A stretch of 40,499 bases of DNA from Methanothrix sp. (GTDB lineage Archaea; Halobacteriota; Methanosarcinia; Methanotrichales; Methanotrichaceae). A program made the translations under genes and the position numbers. Below are positions 17,205-25,662 of this stretch, piece by piece (within the stretch, counting starts at the first letter, position 1; each line of letters starts with the position of its first letter). The notes below the pieces were generated by a model, which made no database searches, was not told where the DNA came from, and saw nothing but the letters and a program-made list of their open reading frames with translations. Location of the stretch: positions 1 to 40,499 of the forward strand of contig JAPKYD010000130.1 of assembly GCA_026394475.1 (NCBI GenBank), in the 5' to 3' direction.

Positions 17205-17334
17205 CTACGTCCTCGGATGCCCACGATGATGTTTTTTTTGTTATCTCGCATTGGATCTATAAGGTTTTCCATAACCATTACATAGTACTATCAGGTTACT
17301 ATATCCCTTTTGCTATATCAAATTTTTTGTAAAG

Positions 17335-17463
17335 TTAGAGGTTCAATAGTGATACTAATCTATCACGATTCATCATTGCCACCACCATAAACGAACACCA
17401 TGCTTGCACCAACCATAGAATCAACAGAACCAGAATAGCAATAGCCCAGAGTCTACTTGCCAT
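17335..17463 (-). CDS. Possible small membrane protein
   Basis: A 42-residue ORF (MASRLWAIAILVLLILWLVQ, then AWCSFMVVAMMNRDRLVSLLNL) dominated by one hydrophobic helix. It lies upstream of the cassette on the same strand, 130 nt from the TIGR04255-like start. A competing plus-strand frame runs across part of it. Support is only composition and position. Confidence 0.3.
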   Translation of the reverse strand: MASRLWAIAILVLLILWLVQAWCSFMVVAMMNRDRLVSLLNL

Positions 17464-17542
17464 CTTACCAGGCCTGGCCTGAAGACTTTCACGAGATTAA
17501 TCCTGCGAAAAAAGCTTTTTGGGAGACCGCTGCCGTGTTCGG

Positions 17543-17617
17543 TTATTCACTTTCACATATTCCCGCCGAAGCAATGCCCATTAGGATTAGAACCGTCAGA
17601 ATTAAGATCCATTTCAT
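17543..17617 (-). CDS. Possible micro-protein with signal-peptide character
   Basis: A 24-residue ORF (MKWILILTVLILMGIASAGI plus CESE): Lys, a hydrophobic core and a small-residue end, like a lone signal peptide or a short membrane peptide. A good minus-strand TATA element (AAGTTATATTTTT, 17637-17649) is placed for transcription to begin about at its ATG. It may be a real short peptide or the remains of a longer gene. Confidence 0.3.
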   Translation of the reverse strand: MKWILILTVLILMGIASAGICESE

Positions 17618-17636
17618 GGATGTGACATAACGATCT

Positions 17637-17649
17637 AAAAAATATAACT
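17637..17649 (-). promoter_or_regulatory. TATA element upstream of the small membrane ORFs
   Basis: On the minus strand AAGTTATATTTTT lies ~25 nt before the ATG at 17617. It could drive the two small ORFs and, by read-through, the three-gene cassette further on. Confidence 0.35.
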
Positions 17650-17767
17650 TCTTCTCTCTTTCTAGAAGCTTTCGGGCGAAGTTAGGGGTAGCTCAAGAGG
17701 GAAAATAAGATATAGCTATCGCTACCTACACTAACCTGCATCGGAGCGACCAAACTGCGGTGCAACG

Positions 17768-17944
17768 TTAAGCGAGCGCGGGGACCAGGGCCTTAAGAGG
17801 GTCCTGTGTCTCATCTTTTACCAGACTAACTGTCATGTGTATGATAGCTTTCTTGTTTTCGATGCCAAGTGCTTTTCTCAACGCGAGCGGCATTAGCATT
17901 CGCCCCCGCTCATCAACTTCTATTATTGTTGTTAGCTCGCGCAT
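17768..17944 (-). CDS. AbrB/SpoVT-type DNA-binding protein
   Basis: 58 residues from MRELTTIIEV. The swapped-hairpin AbrB pattern is clear: TTIIEVDERGRMLMPLALRKALGIENK. Such proteins are antitoxins or global regulators that bind their own promoter. A TATA-like AAATATTTAAAG just upstream favours this third in-frame ATG; ATGs at 17995 and 17962 would extend it by 17 or 6 residues. No PIN or other toxin gene follows, so it is an orphan. It is divergent from the small ORF at 18052. Confidence 0.65.
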   Translation of the reverse strand: MRELTTIIEVDERGRMLMPLALRKALGIENKKAIIHMTVSLVKDETQDPLKALVPALA

Positions 17945-18007
17945 ATTTTTCCTATTAAGCATCGTTACTTTAAATATTTTTCCTCCTAATACCATAAATT
18001 AGGAAAT

Positions 18008-18020
18008 ACTTAAATAGATT
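18008..18020 (+). promoter_or_regulatory. TATA element of the 40-residue ORF
   Basis: ACTTAAATAGATT lies ~38 nt before the ATG at 18052, and GGTGATT stands between as a ribosome site. It sits in the divergent spacer with the AbrB-type gene, which could repress it. Confidence 0.35.
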
Positions 18021-18051
18021 ATGGTATACAGAGGAAATTGGTGATTCTACC

Positions 18052-18174
18052 ATGACCGCAGCAGTTCATACCGCGCCCCATGGCGGGCAGTGCAGGTATT
18101 TTGAGATCACAATGCAGGGCAGGGATTCCCGACAGATGGCAGTTGAACAGGTGCCGGGCGGCTACCGGCTATGA
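18052..18174 (+). CDS. Possible 40-residue protein divergent from the AbrB gene
   Basis: MTAAVHTAPHGGQCRYFEIT, then MQGRDSRQMAVEQVPGGYRL. TATA and ribosome sites are well placed. It precedes the intact unknown gene at 18288 by 113 nt. There is no recognised domain. It could be a leader gene, a small partner of the unknown family or chance. Confidence 0.3.
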   Translation: MTAAVHTAPHGGQCRYFEITMQGRDSRQMAVEQVPGGYRL

Positions 18175-18287
18175 AAAATTCAGTAGTTACAAGAGTTGAT
18201 TGAAAATGAACGGTAATCACAAGATTTGCAGGCTCCCTGGAGACCTCCGGGCCGCCAGCATTGCCCCGAAGCCGGAGGCGTCTTGAA

Positions 18288-18914
18288 ATGGATCTCTTCA
18301 AACGCGCCGAGTCTCGCGCCAGGGTGCAAGGCCCTTCCGTGCGCGCGCGCCTGGCGGGCGTCGTCAGGATGCTCAAGCAGTGTTTCCGACGGCAGCCCGA
18401 AATGCCCGCCGCCCTGACCGAAATCAACGCGGCTCTCGATGATCACTCTCCTCTGCCCGAAAAGATCAGGCTTCTGAAAAAGGAAACCCTGCAGCGAGAG
18501 GCCGAGGCCCTTGGGAAGACCCTGCAGAAGGCCGCGCCCTTCGTTCCCCTGCTGGATGACTCCGAGCCCTACTACCGCAAATCCATCACCATCTTCAACA
18601 AATCGGAGAGCGTGCCTCTTGACGACGACCGCAGCTTCAGCTCGGATGTCAGGCTCGTTCTCTACGAGGACGGCCGTCTGACCAGAGCGCTGCGATTTCG
18701 CGAGACCTGCACCAGAGGCTTCGGGTGGGAGCAGGAGGAGGAAGAAAAATTAGCCTGCGCTGCGGCAGTGTCCCTCTACGGCCTCGATGCCATCGCCTCG
18801 GGCCTGGCCGGTGCTCTGGAGGAGCTGTCCTCGATCAAAGCATTGCACGGAAAGCTGGAAGAGCGGCGTTTGGCAATCGTGAAGATCCTGGAGGCTTTGC
18901 AGCGCATGCCGTGA
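18288..18914 (+). CDS. Unknown acidic helical protein, apparently intact paralogue of the broken gene
   Basis: 208 residues from the ATG at 18288 (MDLFKRAESR); an upstream TTG at 18261 adds nine residues. It is helical and charged, soluble, with LPEKIRLLKKETLQREAEAL in the first half, the DDSEPYYRKSITIFNKSESV motif in the middle, and AAAVSLYGLDAIASGLAGAL near the end. It aligns over its full length with the minus-strand broken gene at 4783-5494. That copy carries ~24 extra N-terminal residues (MRGKILFDDCSG...) which this copy lacks, so this one may be 5'-trimmed. I do not recognise the family. Each copy is beside a small DNA-binding protein gene transcribed in the opposite direction. Confidence 0.7.
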   Translation: MDLFKRAESRARVQGPSVRARLAGVVRMLKQCFRRQPEMPAALTEINAALDDHSPLPEKIRLLKKETLQREAEALGKTLQKAAPFVPLLDDSEPYYRKSITIFNKSESVPLDDDRSFSSDVRLVLYEDGRLTRALRFRETCTRGFGWEQEEEEKLACAAAVSLYGLDAIASGLAGALEELSSIKALHGKLEERRLAIVKILEALQRMP

Positions 18915-19009
18915 GCTGCAAGAATCCGCAGCTCTTCAGGGTGCTCTGCTATCCGCTGGCAGCATTTTGAGCCGAATGGGCAGGCTGATTTGAAGGATTC
19001 TTTCGGCAG

Positions 19010-19020
19010 CTCTAAATATC
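19010..19020 (+). promoter_or_regulatory. TATA element of the cyclase gene
   Basis: CTCTAAATATC centred ~40 nt before the ATG at 19055 fits a TBP-dependent promoter with a leader of about 13 nt. Confidence 0.45.
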
Positions 19021-19054
19021 GATCGCGTTAATCCTGAAAGATAGGTTCATTCTC

Positions 19055-19735
19055 ATGCCGTTCGCATCTGAAATCCCGCCAAAGAATATCCTGGATTCTT
19101 CGGAGGTGCACGACATCAGCGCACTCCTGGGTTCTGTGGCCGCTTATCCCGGCGACAGGCAGTACTCTCTGGAGTGGTTGTCCCGATTGGAGGAAGGCAA
19201 AGACTACAGCCTCTCTGCTCTGGCCCTCAGCTCCCATGCCGGGACCCATCTGGATGCTCCGGCTCACCTCCTCAAAAACGGCAGGACACTGGATCAGTAT
19301 CCCCTGAAGCGTTTCATCCTCCCAGCTCAGGTGATCTCTGTAGATGACAATTCCATGGAAGAATCCATCCAGGCCTCCGCCCTGCAGAACCTGAAGATAA
19401 ATCCGGGCGACGCTCTGCTCTTTCGGACCGGCAATTCTTCTCGCGGCCTCCTGCGAAGACCGATCTTCTCGGAGGAGTTCGTTTACCTGTCTATGGATGC
19501 AGCCCGTCTTTGTGTGGCCCTGGGCATCAGTCTGGTGGGCATTGACTGCCTCTCCGTGGACAGATACGGGGACACCTCTGCTCCTGTGCATCGCTGTCTT
19601 TTGGAGAACGACGTCCTCATCCTGGAGGGCATCGATCTTGAGGCTGTCTCTCCCGGCAGATATTGGCTCATCTGCCTTCCCCTCCGGATAAAGGGCGCCG
19701 AAGCCGCCCCGGCCAGGGCCGTTCTGGTGAGGTGA
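19055..19735 (+). CDS. Cyclase-family metal hydrolase (kynurenine formamidase-like)
   Basis: 226 residues. The family motif HAGTHLDAPAH (residues 61-71) supplies metal ligands; VHDISALLGSVAAYPGD at the N-terminus and VGIDCLSVDR with APVHRCLLENDVLILEG later are also typical. Members hydrolyse amides or cyclic esters, for example N-formylkynurenine, but most archaeal members have no proven substrate. It is monocistronic and convergent with rfcS. No tryptophan-degradation gene is nearby, so kynurenine formamidase should not be assumed. Confidence 0.88.
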   Translation: MPFASEIPPKNILDSSEVHDISALLGSVAAYPGDRQYSLEWLSRLEEGKDYSLSALALSSHAGTHLDAPAHLLKNGRTLDQYPLKRFILPAQVISVDDNSMEESIQASALQNLKINPGDALLFRTGNSSRGLLRRPIFSEEFVYLSMDAARLCVALGISLVGIDCLSVDRYGDTSAPVHRCLLENDVLILEGIDLEAVSPGRYWLICLPLRIKGAEAAPARAVLVR

Positions 19736-19802
19736 TCCTGCGGAACTCGAACTGATTTATGACTTATTATAATATTTAAAGATAACAATATGTTTTATAA
19801 TA
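19736..19802. terminator. AT-rich convergent terminator region
   Basis: Between the convergent cyclase and rfcS genes lies an AT-rich stretch with two copies of TTATAATATT (~19769 and ~19795) and T-runs on both strands. Archaeal transcription commonly ends at such T-rich sequence. No strong hairpin was found. Confidence 0.35.
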
Positions 19803-20807
19803 TTATGAGGACTTTGAAGCGTTCAAAGCAAAGTAAGCCAGCAGAGCTTCTAGCTGAATCCTCTCGTTGGCTCCTTCCGTCATGCGGAAATCGATCTCTC
19901 CGATGCGGTCGATGAGCCTGACCTTCTCCTTATCCGGGATATTCAGGTCCAGCATGGCCCTGTGAATCTGAACCACCACGTCCTGCCCGGAAAGTCCCTT
20001 GGAGAGCAAGAGATCATCCAGCATGCCTCTGGCACCGGGAAAGTCGCCCTTGAGAGCTGTGGTAATGAAATTTCTTATCTCCTCCGGTCTGGCGGTGGAG
20101 GTGATCTGATAGATGGTCTCCTCATCCACCTTGTCTCCCAAAAGCGCCGCCGCCTGCAGGGCATTGATGGCTTTTCGCATGTCTCCACTGGCCACGTACT
20201 CGATGGCGGATAGGCCGCCATCCGAGACCACCAGCCTCTCTTGCTCGGCAATGAATTTGATCCTCTTGGATACGGCCTCGGCTGATAAGGGCTTGAACCG
20301 ATAAACGGCGCAGCGGGACTGAATCGGCTCAATGATCTTGGAGGAGTAGTTGCAGGAGAGGATGAACCTGGTGGTGGCGGAATAGCGCTCCATGGTCCGG
20401 CGCAGGGCGCTCTGGGCGTCGTTGGTCAATGCATCGGCCTCGTCCAGAAATATGACTTTAAAATCGGCTTCGCCCAAAGGTGCCATGCGGGCGAAGTCCT
20501 TCACCTTGTGGCGGATGATGTCTATGCCCCGCTCGTCGCTGGCATTCAGCTCAATGAAGTTGTTCTTCCACGCCTCCCCGAAGATCTCCTTGACTATGGA
20601 GATGGAGGCTGCGGTCTTGCCCACGCCAGGAGGACCCGAAAACATCAGATGCGGCAGGTTTCTGGTCTTCACGTAGGACTTGAGACGGCGGATTATCTCG
20701 TCCTGGCCCACAATGTCGTCCAGCTTCTCAGGACGGTACTTCTCTATCCAGATCTCCTCTTTGATAGACAACTCCTCCTTGGCTGGTTCAAGCTGTCCGT
20801 ATATCAA
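19803..20807 (-). CDS. rfcS: Replication factor C small subunit
   Basis: 334 residues. A clamp-loader AAA+ ATPase that loads PCNA on primed DNA together with RfcL. Seen: [20 protein letters not shown] at the N-terminus (RFC box), Walker [11 protein letters not shown] (~residue 57), Walker [11 protein letters not shown], sensor 1 [12 protein letters not shown], the SRC arginine-finger motif [10 protein letters not shown], and the C-terminal collar helices. No intein, though rfcS is a known intein host in some archaea. Divergent from ileS across a shared symmetrical TATA element. Confidence 0.97.
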   Translation of the reverse strand: MIYGQLEPAKEELSIKEEIWIEKYRPEKLDDIVGQDEIIRRLKSYVKTRNLPHLMFSGPPGVGKTAASISIVKEIFGEAWKNNFIELNASDERGIDIIRHKVKDFARMAPLGEADFKVIFLDEADALTNDAQSALRRTMERYSATTRFILSCNYSSKIIEPIQSRCAVYRFKPLSAEAVSKRIKFIAEQERLVVSDGGLSAIEYVASGDMRKAINALQAAALLGDKVDEETIYQITSTARPEEIRNFITTALKGDFPGARGMLDDLLLSKGLSGQDVVVQIHRAMLDLNIPDKEKVRLIDRIGEIDFRMTEGANERIQLEALLAYFALNASKSS

Positions 20808-20831
20808 TATTCCTGAAGAGCCTAGGGCTAC

Positions 20832-20861
20832 TCACAAAGGTCACAAAGGCTAAATATAGCT
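20832..20861. promoter_or_regulatory. Shared rfcS/ileS promoter with tandem 9-bp repeat
   Basis: GGCTAAATATAGC (20848-20860) is nearly self-complementary, so it reads as a TATA element in both directions, ~40 nt from each gene. Immediately to its left TCACAAAGG occurs twice in perfect tandem (20832-20840, 20841-20849), which could be a factor-binding site. Confidence 0.45.
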
Positions 20862-20899
20862 GTGGTATATGGTGGCAATCGTTTTTCGGAGGATTGTTT

Positions 20900-23800
20900 G
20901 TGATCACCGAGGTGGCTGGACAGTATAATGCGCAAGATCTAGAGAATGAGGTCAGAGTGCTCTGGGAGAGGTCCCAGACCTACCGCAAGGTCCGGGCGAT
21001 GAGAGTCGGTGGAAAGAAGTTCTTCTTCGTCGACGGACCGCCGTACACCACAGGCCGCATTCACCTGGGCACCGCCTGGAACAAGGTGATCAAGGATGCA
21101 GTCTTGCGCTACAAGTCCATGAACTGCTTCATGGTCAAGGACAGGGCAGGCTGGGATATGCACGGATTGCCCATCGAGGTCAAGGTGGAGGAGTCCTTCG
21201 GCTTTCGAAGCAAGCGGGACATTGAGGCCTACGGAGTGGATAAGTTCATCCAGAGGTGCAAGGAGTTTGCGCTGCGCCAGAAGGACGACATGACCGCCCA
21301 GTTCAAGATCCTGGGAGCCTGGCTGGACTGGGACGACCCCTACATGACCCTGAAGAATGAGTACCTGGAGGCCGCCTGGTGGACGCTGAAGAAGGCGCAT
21401 GAGCACAACCTGCTGGAGCGCGGCCTGAGGGTGGTCAACTGGTGCCCTCGCTGTCAGACCGCCATAGCCGACTCCGAGGTGGTGTACTGGGATGAGACTG
21501 ACTACTCCATCTATGTCAAGTTCCCCGTGCAGGATGAAACGAACACCTACATCGTCATCTGGACCACCACGCCCTGGACCATTCCCGCCAACGTCGCCGT
21601 GGCCGTGAATCCGACGTTCGAGTACTCAAAGGTGCGGGCCTGGAAGGACGGGCAGGTGGATGTGCTGATCATGGCCTCCGACCTAGTCGAGTCCGTGCTG
21701 AAGGAGGGCCGGTACAAGGACTACGAGCTGCTGCAGACCCTTTCGGCCAAGGAGATGCAGGAGATCAAGTACTCGCATCCTTTGCAGGACCTTGTGCCCA
21801 GACAGAGGGATATTCCGCATGGGGTTTACGCCGCCGACTTCGTCACCGCCGAGAACACGGGCTGCGTGCACATCGCTCCCGGCCACGGCCTGGAAGATTA
21901 CGAGCTGGGCCTGGACAGACACCTGGACATCTTCTGTCCGGTGGGAGTGGACGGGCGGTACACTGCCGAGGCCGGCGAGAAGTACCAGGGCAAGTACGTA
22001 AAAGAGGCGGACGGCGAGATCATTTTAGATCTGGCCGATCACGGACTCTTGCTGGCCCAGGGGCGCCTCAACCACAGATACGGCCATTGCTGGCGCTGCA
22101 AGACGCCCATAATCTTCATCGCCACCAGCCAGTGGTTCCTGAGGATCTCCGATCTGCGGGACAGGATGCTGGACGAGGTCTCCAAGGTGACCTGGTATCC
22201 GGAGTGGGCGGGCTCGGCCAGGTTCGCAGACTGGATCAGCAACGCCCGCGACTGGTGCATCTCCCGGCAGAGGTACTGGGGAATACCCCTGCCCATCTGG
22301 ACCTGCCCGGCCTGCGGCCGAGTGGAGGTCATCGGCACGGCCGAGGAGCTGGAGGAGAAGAGCGGCGTGAAGCTCGCGGATCTGCACCGACCGGATGTGG
22401 ATTTTGTGCTTTTGGACTGCCCTTGCGGCGGCAGGATGTCGCGCTCTCCAGATGTCTTCGACGTCTGGTTCGACAGCGCCGTGGCCTCCTGGGCGACTTT
22501 GAATTTCCCGCGGGAGGAAGAACAGTTCGAGGACTGGTGGCCGGCCGACTTCATCACCGAGGGGCACGACCAGACGCGCGGCTGGTTCTACTCGCAGCTG
22601 GGAGCCAGTATGGTCGCTTTTGGAAGAGCGCCCTACAGAAGCGTTCTGATGCACGGCTTCACCCTGGATGACCAGGGCCGGAAGATGTCCAAGAGCATTG
22701 GTAATGTCGTGCCCCCGGAGGAGGTCGTGGAAAAGTTCGGAGCGGACATCCTCAGGTTCTACGTCCTGGGGGCCAACGCGCCCTGGGAGGATCTGCACTT
22801 CTCCTGGGAGGCGGTGGAGAACACCAGCAGGATGCTCAACATCTTCTGGAACGCCTACCGCTTCGCCCTGCCCTACATGATCCTGGACAAATTCGATGCC
22901 AAAAAAGCGGATCTGTCAAAATACCAGAGCAGCCTTCGCCCCGAGGATCGCTGGATTCTTTCGCGAGTCAACAGTCTGGCAGAGGAGATCACCGCAGATA
23001 TGGAGCAGTATCAGCTGCACCGCATAGTGCGGGCCATCTCCGATTTCATCCTGGAGGACCTCTCCCGCTGGTACATCCAACTCGTCAGGCCTCGCACCTG
23101 GATCGAGCAGGATGACCCGGACAAGCTGGCGGCCTACGCCACCCTCTACGAGGTGCTAATCAAGCTCTGCAAGCTCATGGCGCCGTTCACGCCCTTCCTC
23201 TCCGAGTCCATCTACCAGAACCTGGTGAGGGGGCTGGATGCAAAGGCTCTGCAGTCGGTACATATGTGTGACTGGCCGAAAGCCAGAACGGAGCTGATCG
23301 ATAAGGATCTTGAGGAAAGAATGAGGATTGTTCGTAGTATCTCTGAAGCAGTCTCAAATGCTCGTCAGAGGGCAGGGCGCAACTTGCGTTGGCCGGTCTC
23401 TAATGTTAGTATCTCTTCCTTGGATCCGATTGATTTAGGGGATTTAGAAAGTGTGGTGAAGGCTCAGACCAACTCGAAGAAGATAACGATTCTTCCGCTT
23501 GGCCAAGAACCTGAGATGAATTGGGAAGTGTCTCCTGTTCATAAAAAGATTGGACCCGTCTTTAAAGGCGATTCCCAAAAGGTTGTTAATGCCATAAAAG
23601 GCTCTGATCCATCGAAGCTGCGAGGAAAGCTTGGCACACATTCAAAAGAAATAAAAGAGTACGATCTTCAGTGGGAAGGCAAGATCTTCAAGATAACCAG
23701 TGAGATGGTGGAGTTTCGCAAAAAGATCCCTGAAAATCTGTCCGCAGCAGAGTTTAGTAGAGGCACTGTTTATGTTGATATCACCCTCACGCCCGAGCTG

Positions 23801-24070
23801 GAGGCGGAAGGATACGCTCGCGAGATCATTCGCAGGATTCAGGATATGCGAAAGGAGCTGGACCTGCGCGTAGAGGACCGGATCAGAGTTGTGGTGGATA
23901 TCGAGAGCAAGCCCATCCTGGACCTGGCGTTGCGGCAGAAGGAACATATTGCCAGCGAGGTCCGGGCGGCGGAGTTCGAGCTGGGCCTGGGACTGGAACC
24001 GCGGGGAACGCTTGCGAAGGATTGGGAGATCGAAGGGATATGCGTTCGCATAGGCGTGGACCGATTTTAG
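20900..24070 (+). CDS. ileS: Isoleucyl-tRNA synthetase
   Basis: About 1,056 residues; class Ia synthetase with editing (CP1) domain. HIGH-equivalent GRIHLG within PPYTTGRIHLG (~residues 50-60); KMSKS intact in GRKMSKSIGN (~593). Editing domain: IVIWTTTPWTIPANVAV and CVHIAPGHGLEDYELG. Zinc-type cysteines: WCPRCQTA, CWRCKTP, WTCPACGR. The start is GTG at 20900, 7 nt after GGAGG; the TTG at 20894 is too close to that site. The segment ~23240-23770 is visibly poorer in GC than the rest, although the reading frame is intact. The DUF151 gene follows after 19 nt. Confidence 0.97.
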   Translation: MITEVAGQYNAQDLENEVRVLWERSQTYRKVRAMRVGGKKFFFVDGPPYTTGRIHLGTAWNKVIKDAVLRYKSMNCFMVKDRAGWDMHGLPIEVKVEESFGFRSKRDIEAYGVDKFIQRCKEFALRQKDDMTAQFKILGAWLDWDDPYMTLKNEYLEAAWWTLKKAHEHNLLERGLRVVNWCPRCQTAIADSEVVYWDETDYSIYVKFPVQDETNTYIVIWTTTPWTIPANVAVAVNPTFEYSKVRAWKDGQVDVLIMASDLVESVLKEGRYKDYELLQTLSAKEMQEIKYSHPLQDLVPRQRDIPHGVYAADFVTAENTGCVHIAPGHGLEDYELGLDRHLDIFCPVGVDGRYTAEAGEKYQGKYVKEADGEIILDLADHGLLLAQGRLNHRYGHCWRCKTPIIFIATSQWFLRISDLRDRMLDEVSKVTWYPEWAGSARFADWISNARDWCISRQRYWGIPLPIWTCPACGRVEVIGTAEELEEKSGVKLADLHRPDVDFVLLDCPCGGRMSRSPDVFDVWFDSAVASWATLNFPREEEQFEDWWPADFITEGHDQTRGWFYSQLGASMVAFGRAPYRSVLMHGFTLDDQGRKMSKSIGNVVPPEEVVEKFGADILRFYVLGANAPWEDLHFSWEAVENTSRMLNIFWNAYRFALPYMILDKFDAKKADLSKYQSSLRPEDRWILSRVNSLAEEITADMEQYQLHRIVRAISDFILEDLSRWYIQLVRPRTWIEQDDPDKLAAYATLYEVLIKLCKLMAPFTPFLSESIYQNLVRGLDAKALQSVHMCDWPKARTELIDKDLEERMRIVRSISEAVSNARQRAGRNLRWPVSNVSISSLDPIDLGDLESVVKAQTNSKKITILPLGQEPEMNWEVSPVHKKIGPVFKGDSQKVVNAIKGSDPSKLRGKLGTHSKEIKEYDLQWEGKIFKITSEMVEFRKKIPENLSAAEFSRGTVYVDITLTPELEAEGYAREIIRRIQDMRKELDLRVEDRIRVVVDIESKPILDLALRQKEHIASEVRAAEFELGLGLEPRGTLAKDWEIEGICVRIGVDRF

Positions 24071-24089
24071 ATCGCCGGAGCTTTATAAG

Positions 24090-24566
24090 ATGAGTGCACA
24101 TGACGTTGTTATGGAGGCTCCTGTTCCGGTCAGGGTTAAGGGAGTTTATATTGCCGAGTCTGGAGGAAGCTCTCCTGCGCCTGTGGTCCTCCTGGAGGAC
24201 GAGCAGTCCAGGATAGTGCCCATCTTCGTGGGGCTCTCCGAGGCCATCTCCATTCATCATGCCCTCTTAGGAGAGCTTTCGCCCCGGCCCATGACCCACG
24301 ATCTCTTCATCTCGGTCCTGGAGAGCCTTTCCGCCAGCATCATCAATGTGCTCATCGACGACCTGGAGGGAGGGATCTATTATGCCCGCCTCACCATCAA
24401 GGGCGACTCCAAGCAGAGCGAGATAGATGCCCGGCCGAGCGACTGCCTCGCCCTGGCTCTGCGGGCCAAAGCTCCCATCGAGGTCCAGGAGAAGGTCATC
24501 TGCGATGCGGGCATAAGCAAGAGCGATGTGGAGAAGCTGACCAGCATAGATAACTATCTGCAGTGA
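24090..24566 (+). CDS. DUF151 / bifunctional-nuclease-domain protein
   Basis: 158 residues with one BFN domain: VKGVYIAESGG, PVVLLEDEQSRIVPIFVGLSEA, HDLFISVLESLSASIINVLI and the strongly conserved IDARPSDCLALALRAKAPI. Plant members have reported RNase/DNase activity; archaeal members are not characterised. It follows ileS by 19 nt and is probably co-transcribed. Confidence 0.9.
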   Translation: MSAHDVVMEAPVPVRVKGVYIAESGGSSPAPVVLLEDEQSRIVPIFVGLSEAISIHHALLGELSPRPMTHDLFISVLESLSASIINVLIDDLEGGIYYARLTIKGDSKQSEIDARPSDCLALALRAKAPIEVQEKVICDAGISKSDVEKLTSIDNYLQ

Positions 24567-24600
24567 AGCATCGGCCTTTGGGAACTATTTTCAGGTCATC

Positions 24601-24616
24601 GCTATATTTATATTTC
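24601..24616 (+). promoter_or_regulatory. mch promoter
   Basis: GCTATATTTATATTTC is a strong TATA element centred ~45 nt before the mch ATG. AGGTGA at 24639-24644 is the ribosome site, 9 nt before the ATG at 24654, and decides against the TTG at 24651. Confidence 0.55.
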
Positions 24617-24653
24617 CCATTGCGTTTGGAAAAGGGAAAGGTGACCTGGCTTG

Positions 24654-25616
24654 ATGGGAATTAATGAGATGGGGTTCGAGGTCTTTGAGGAGATGCTCGA
24701 CTATGAGGACGAGCTGCAGCTGGAAGTGCACGAGCTTGAAAACGGCACTGTGGTGGCAGATGCAGGCGTGAAGGCGCGGGGAGGTTTAGGCGCTGGCATC
24801 TACCTGAGCCGACTCTGCATGGCCGATCTGGCCGACGTCCAGCTGACCCCTTGCGATGTCAAAGGCGTCCTCCTGCCAGGCGTTCAGGTGGCGACAGACC
24901 ATCCGGCCGTCTCTTGCATGGCTTCGCAGTGCGCCATGTGGCAGATCAAACTGGACAAATATTTCGCTATGGGAAGTGGGCCGGCGCGCGTGCTCGCCCG
25001 CAAGACCAAGGATCTATATGAGAAGATCGGCTTCGAGGAGTTCGCGGACGTGGGCGTTCTGGTGCTGGAGTCCAATAAACTTCCGGATGCTGCCGTCTCG
25101 GCCCAGATCGCAGAAAAGTGCAATATTGACCCCGCAGACCTGAGACTGGCTGTGGCTTCTACAGACTCCGTAGCGGGACTGGTGCAGGTTTCGGCACGCG
25201 TGGTCGAGACAGGGCTGCACAAGCTCTTCACCATGGGATTCGATATCGCCACTATCAAGAGCGGCTGGGGCAGGGCGCCCATCTCGCCGCTCGTCGGAGA
25301 CGCCACCATGTGCATGGGCTCCTCCAACGATGCCATCATCTACGGCGGAGAGACCTACTACACTCTGGAGTACGAAGACCTGGAGGAGCTGCAGCAGTAC
25401 CTGAAGGGCATGCCCTCTCTGGCCTCCCGGGACTACGGAGCACCCTTCTACAGGACCTTCAAGGCGGCAGGCTTCGACTTCTTCAAGGTGGATCACAATG
25501 TTTTCGCCCCGGCCAAGGTTGTGCTGAACGAGACGAAATCCAGGCGGACATTGGTGTGCGGCAGAGTGAATGCGGATGTGCTCATGGAATCCTTCAACCT
25601 GGAGACCATCAGTTGA
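24654..25616 (+). CDS. mch: Methenyl-tetrahydromethanopterin cyclohydrolase
   Basis: 320 residues. It interconverts 5-formyl- and 5,10-methenyl-tetrahydro(sarcina)methanopterin in the C1 pathway of methanogens; in an acetate-using species it would serve biosynthetic or oxidative flow. Family hallmarks: NEMGFEVFEEMLDYEDELQL, VVADAGVKARGGLGAGIYLS, QVATDHPAVSCMASQCAMW, MGSGPARVLA, KSGWGRAPISPLVGD, and the C-terminal DYGAPFYRTFKAAGFDFFKV. Its own promoter lies upstream. A large inverted repeat follows the gene. Confidence 0.97.
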   Translation: MGINEMGFEVFEEMLDYEDELQLEVHELENGTVVADAGVKARGGLGAGIYLSRLCMADLADVQLTPCDVKGVLLPGVQVATDHPAVSCMASQCAMWQIKLDKYFAMGSGPARVLARKTKDLYEKIGFEEFADVGVLVLESNKLPDAAVSAQIAEKCNIDPADLRLAVASTDSVAGLVQVSARVVETGLHKLFTMGFDIATIKSGWGRAPISPLVGDATMCMGSSNDAIIYGGETYYTLEYEDLEELQQYLKGMPSLASRDYGAPFYRTFKAAGFDFFKVDHNVFAPAKVVLNETKSRRTLVCGRVNADVLMESFNLETIS

Positions 25617-25662
25617 GCTGGCAAATCTGCTCTTTCTTTTGCTCAGGCATTCTAGGGATCAT

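Noticed and set aside
17198-17272. 24-codon frame (MENLIDPMRDNKKN...) overlapping the TIGR04255-like start
   Set aside because: Could be a leader peptide, but there is no ribosome site or conservation evidence and the AT-rich sequence makes short frames likely.
22025-22798. 257-codon minus-strand frame inside ileS
   Set aside because: Antisense to the IleRS catalytic core; composition is that of a shadow frame.
19803-24070. Inteins in rfcS or ileS
   Set aside because: Both proteins have normal length and uninterrupted motifs.
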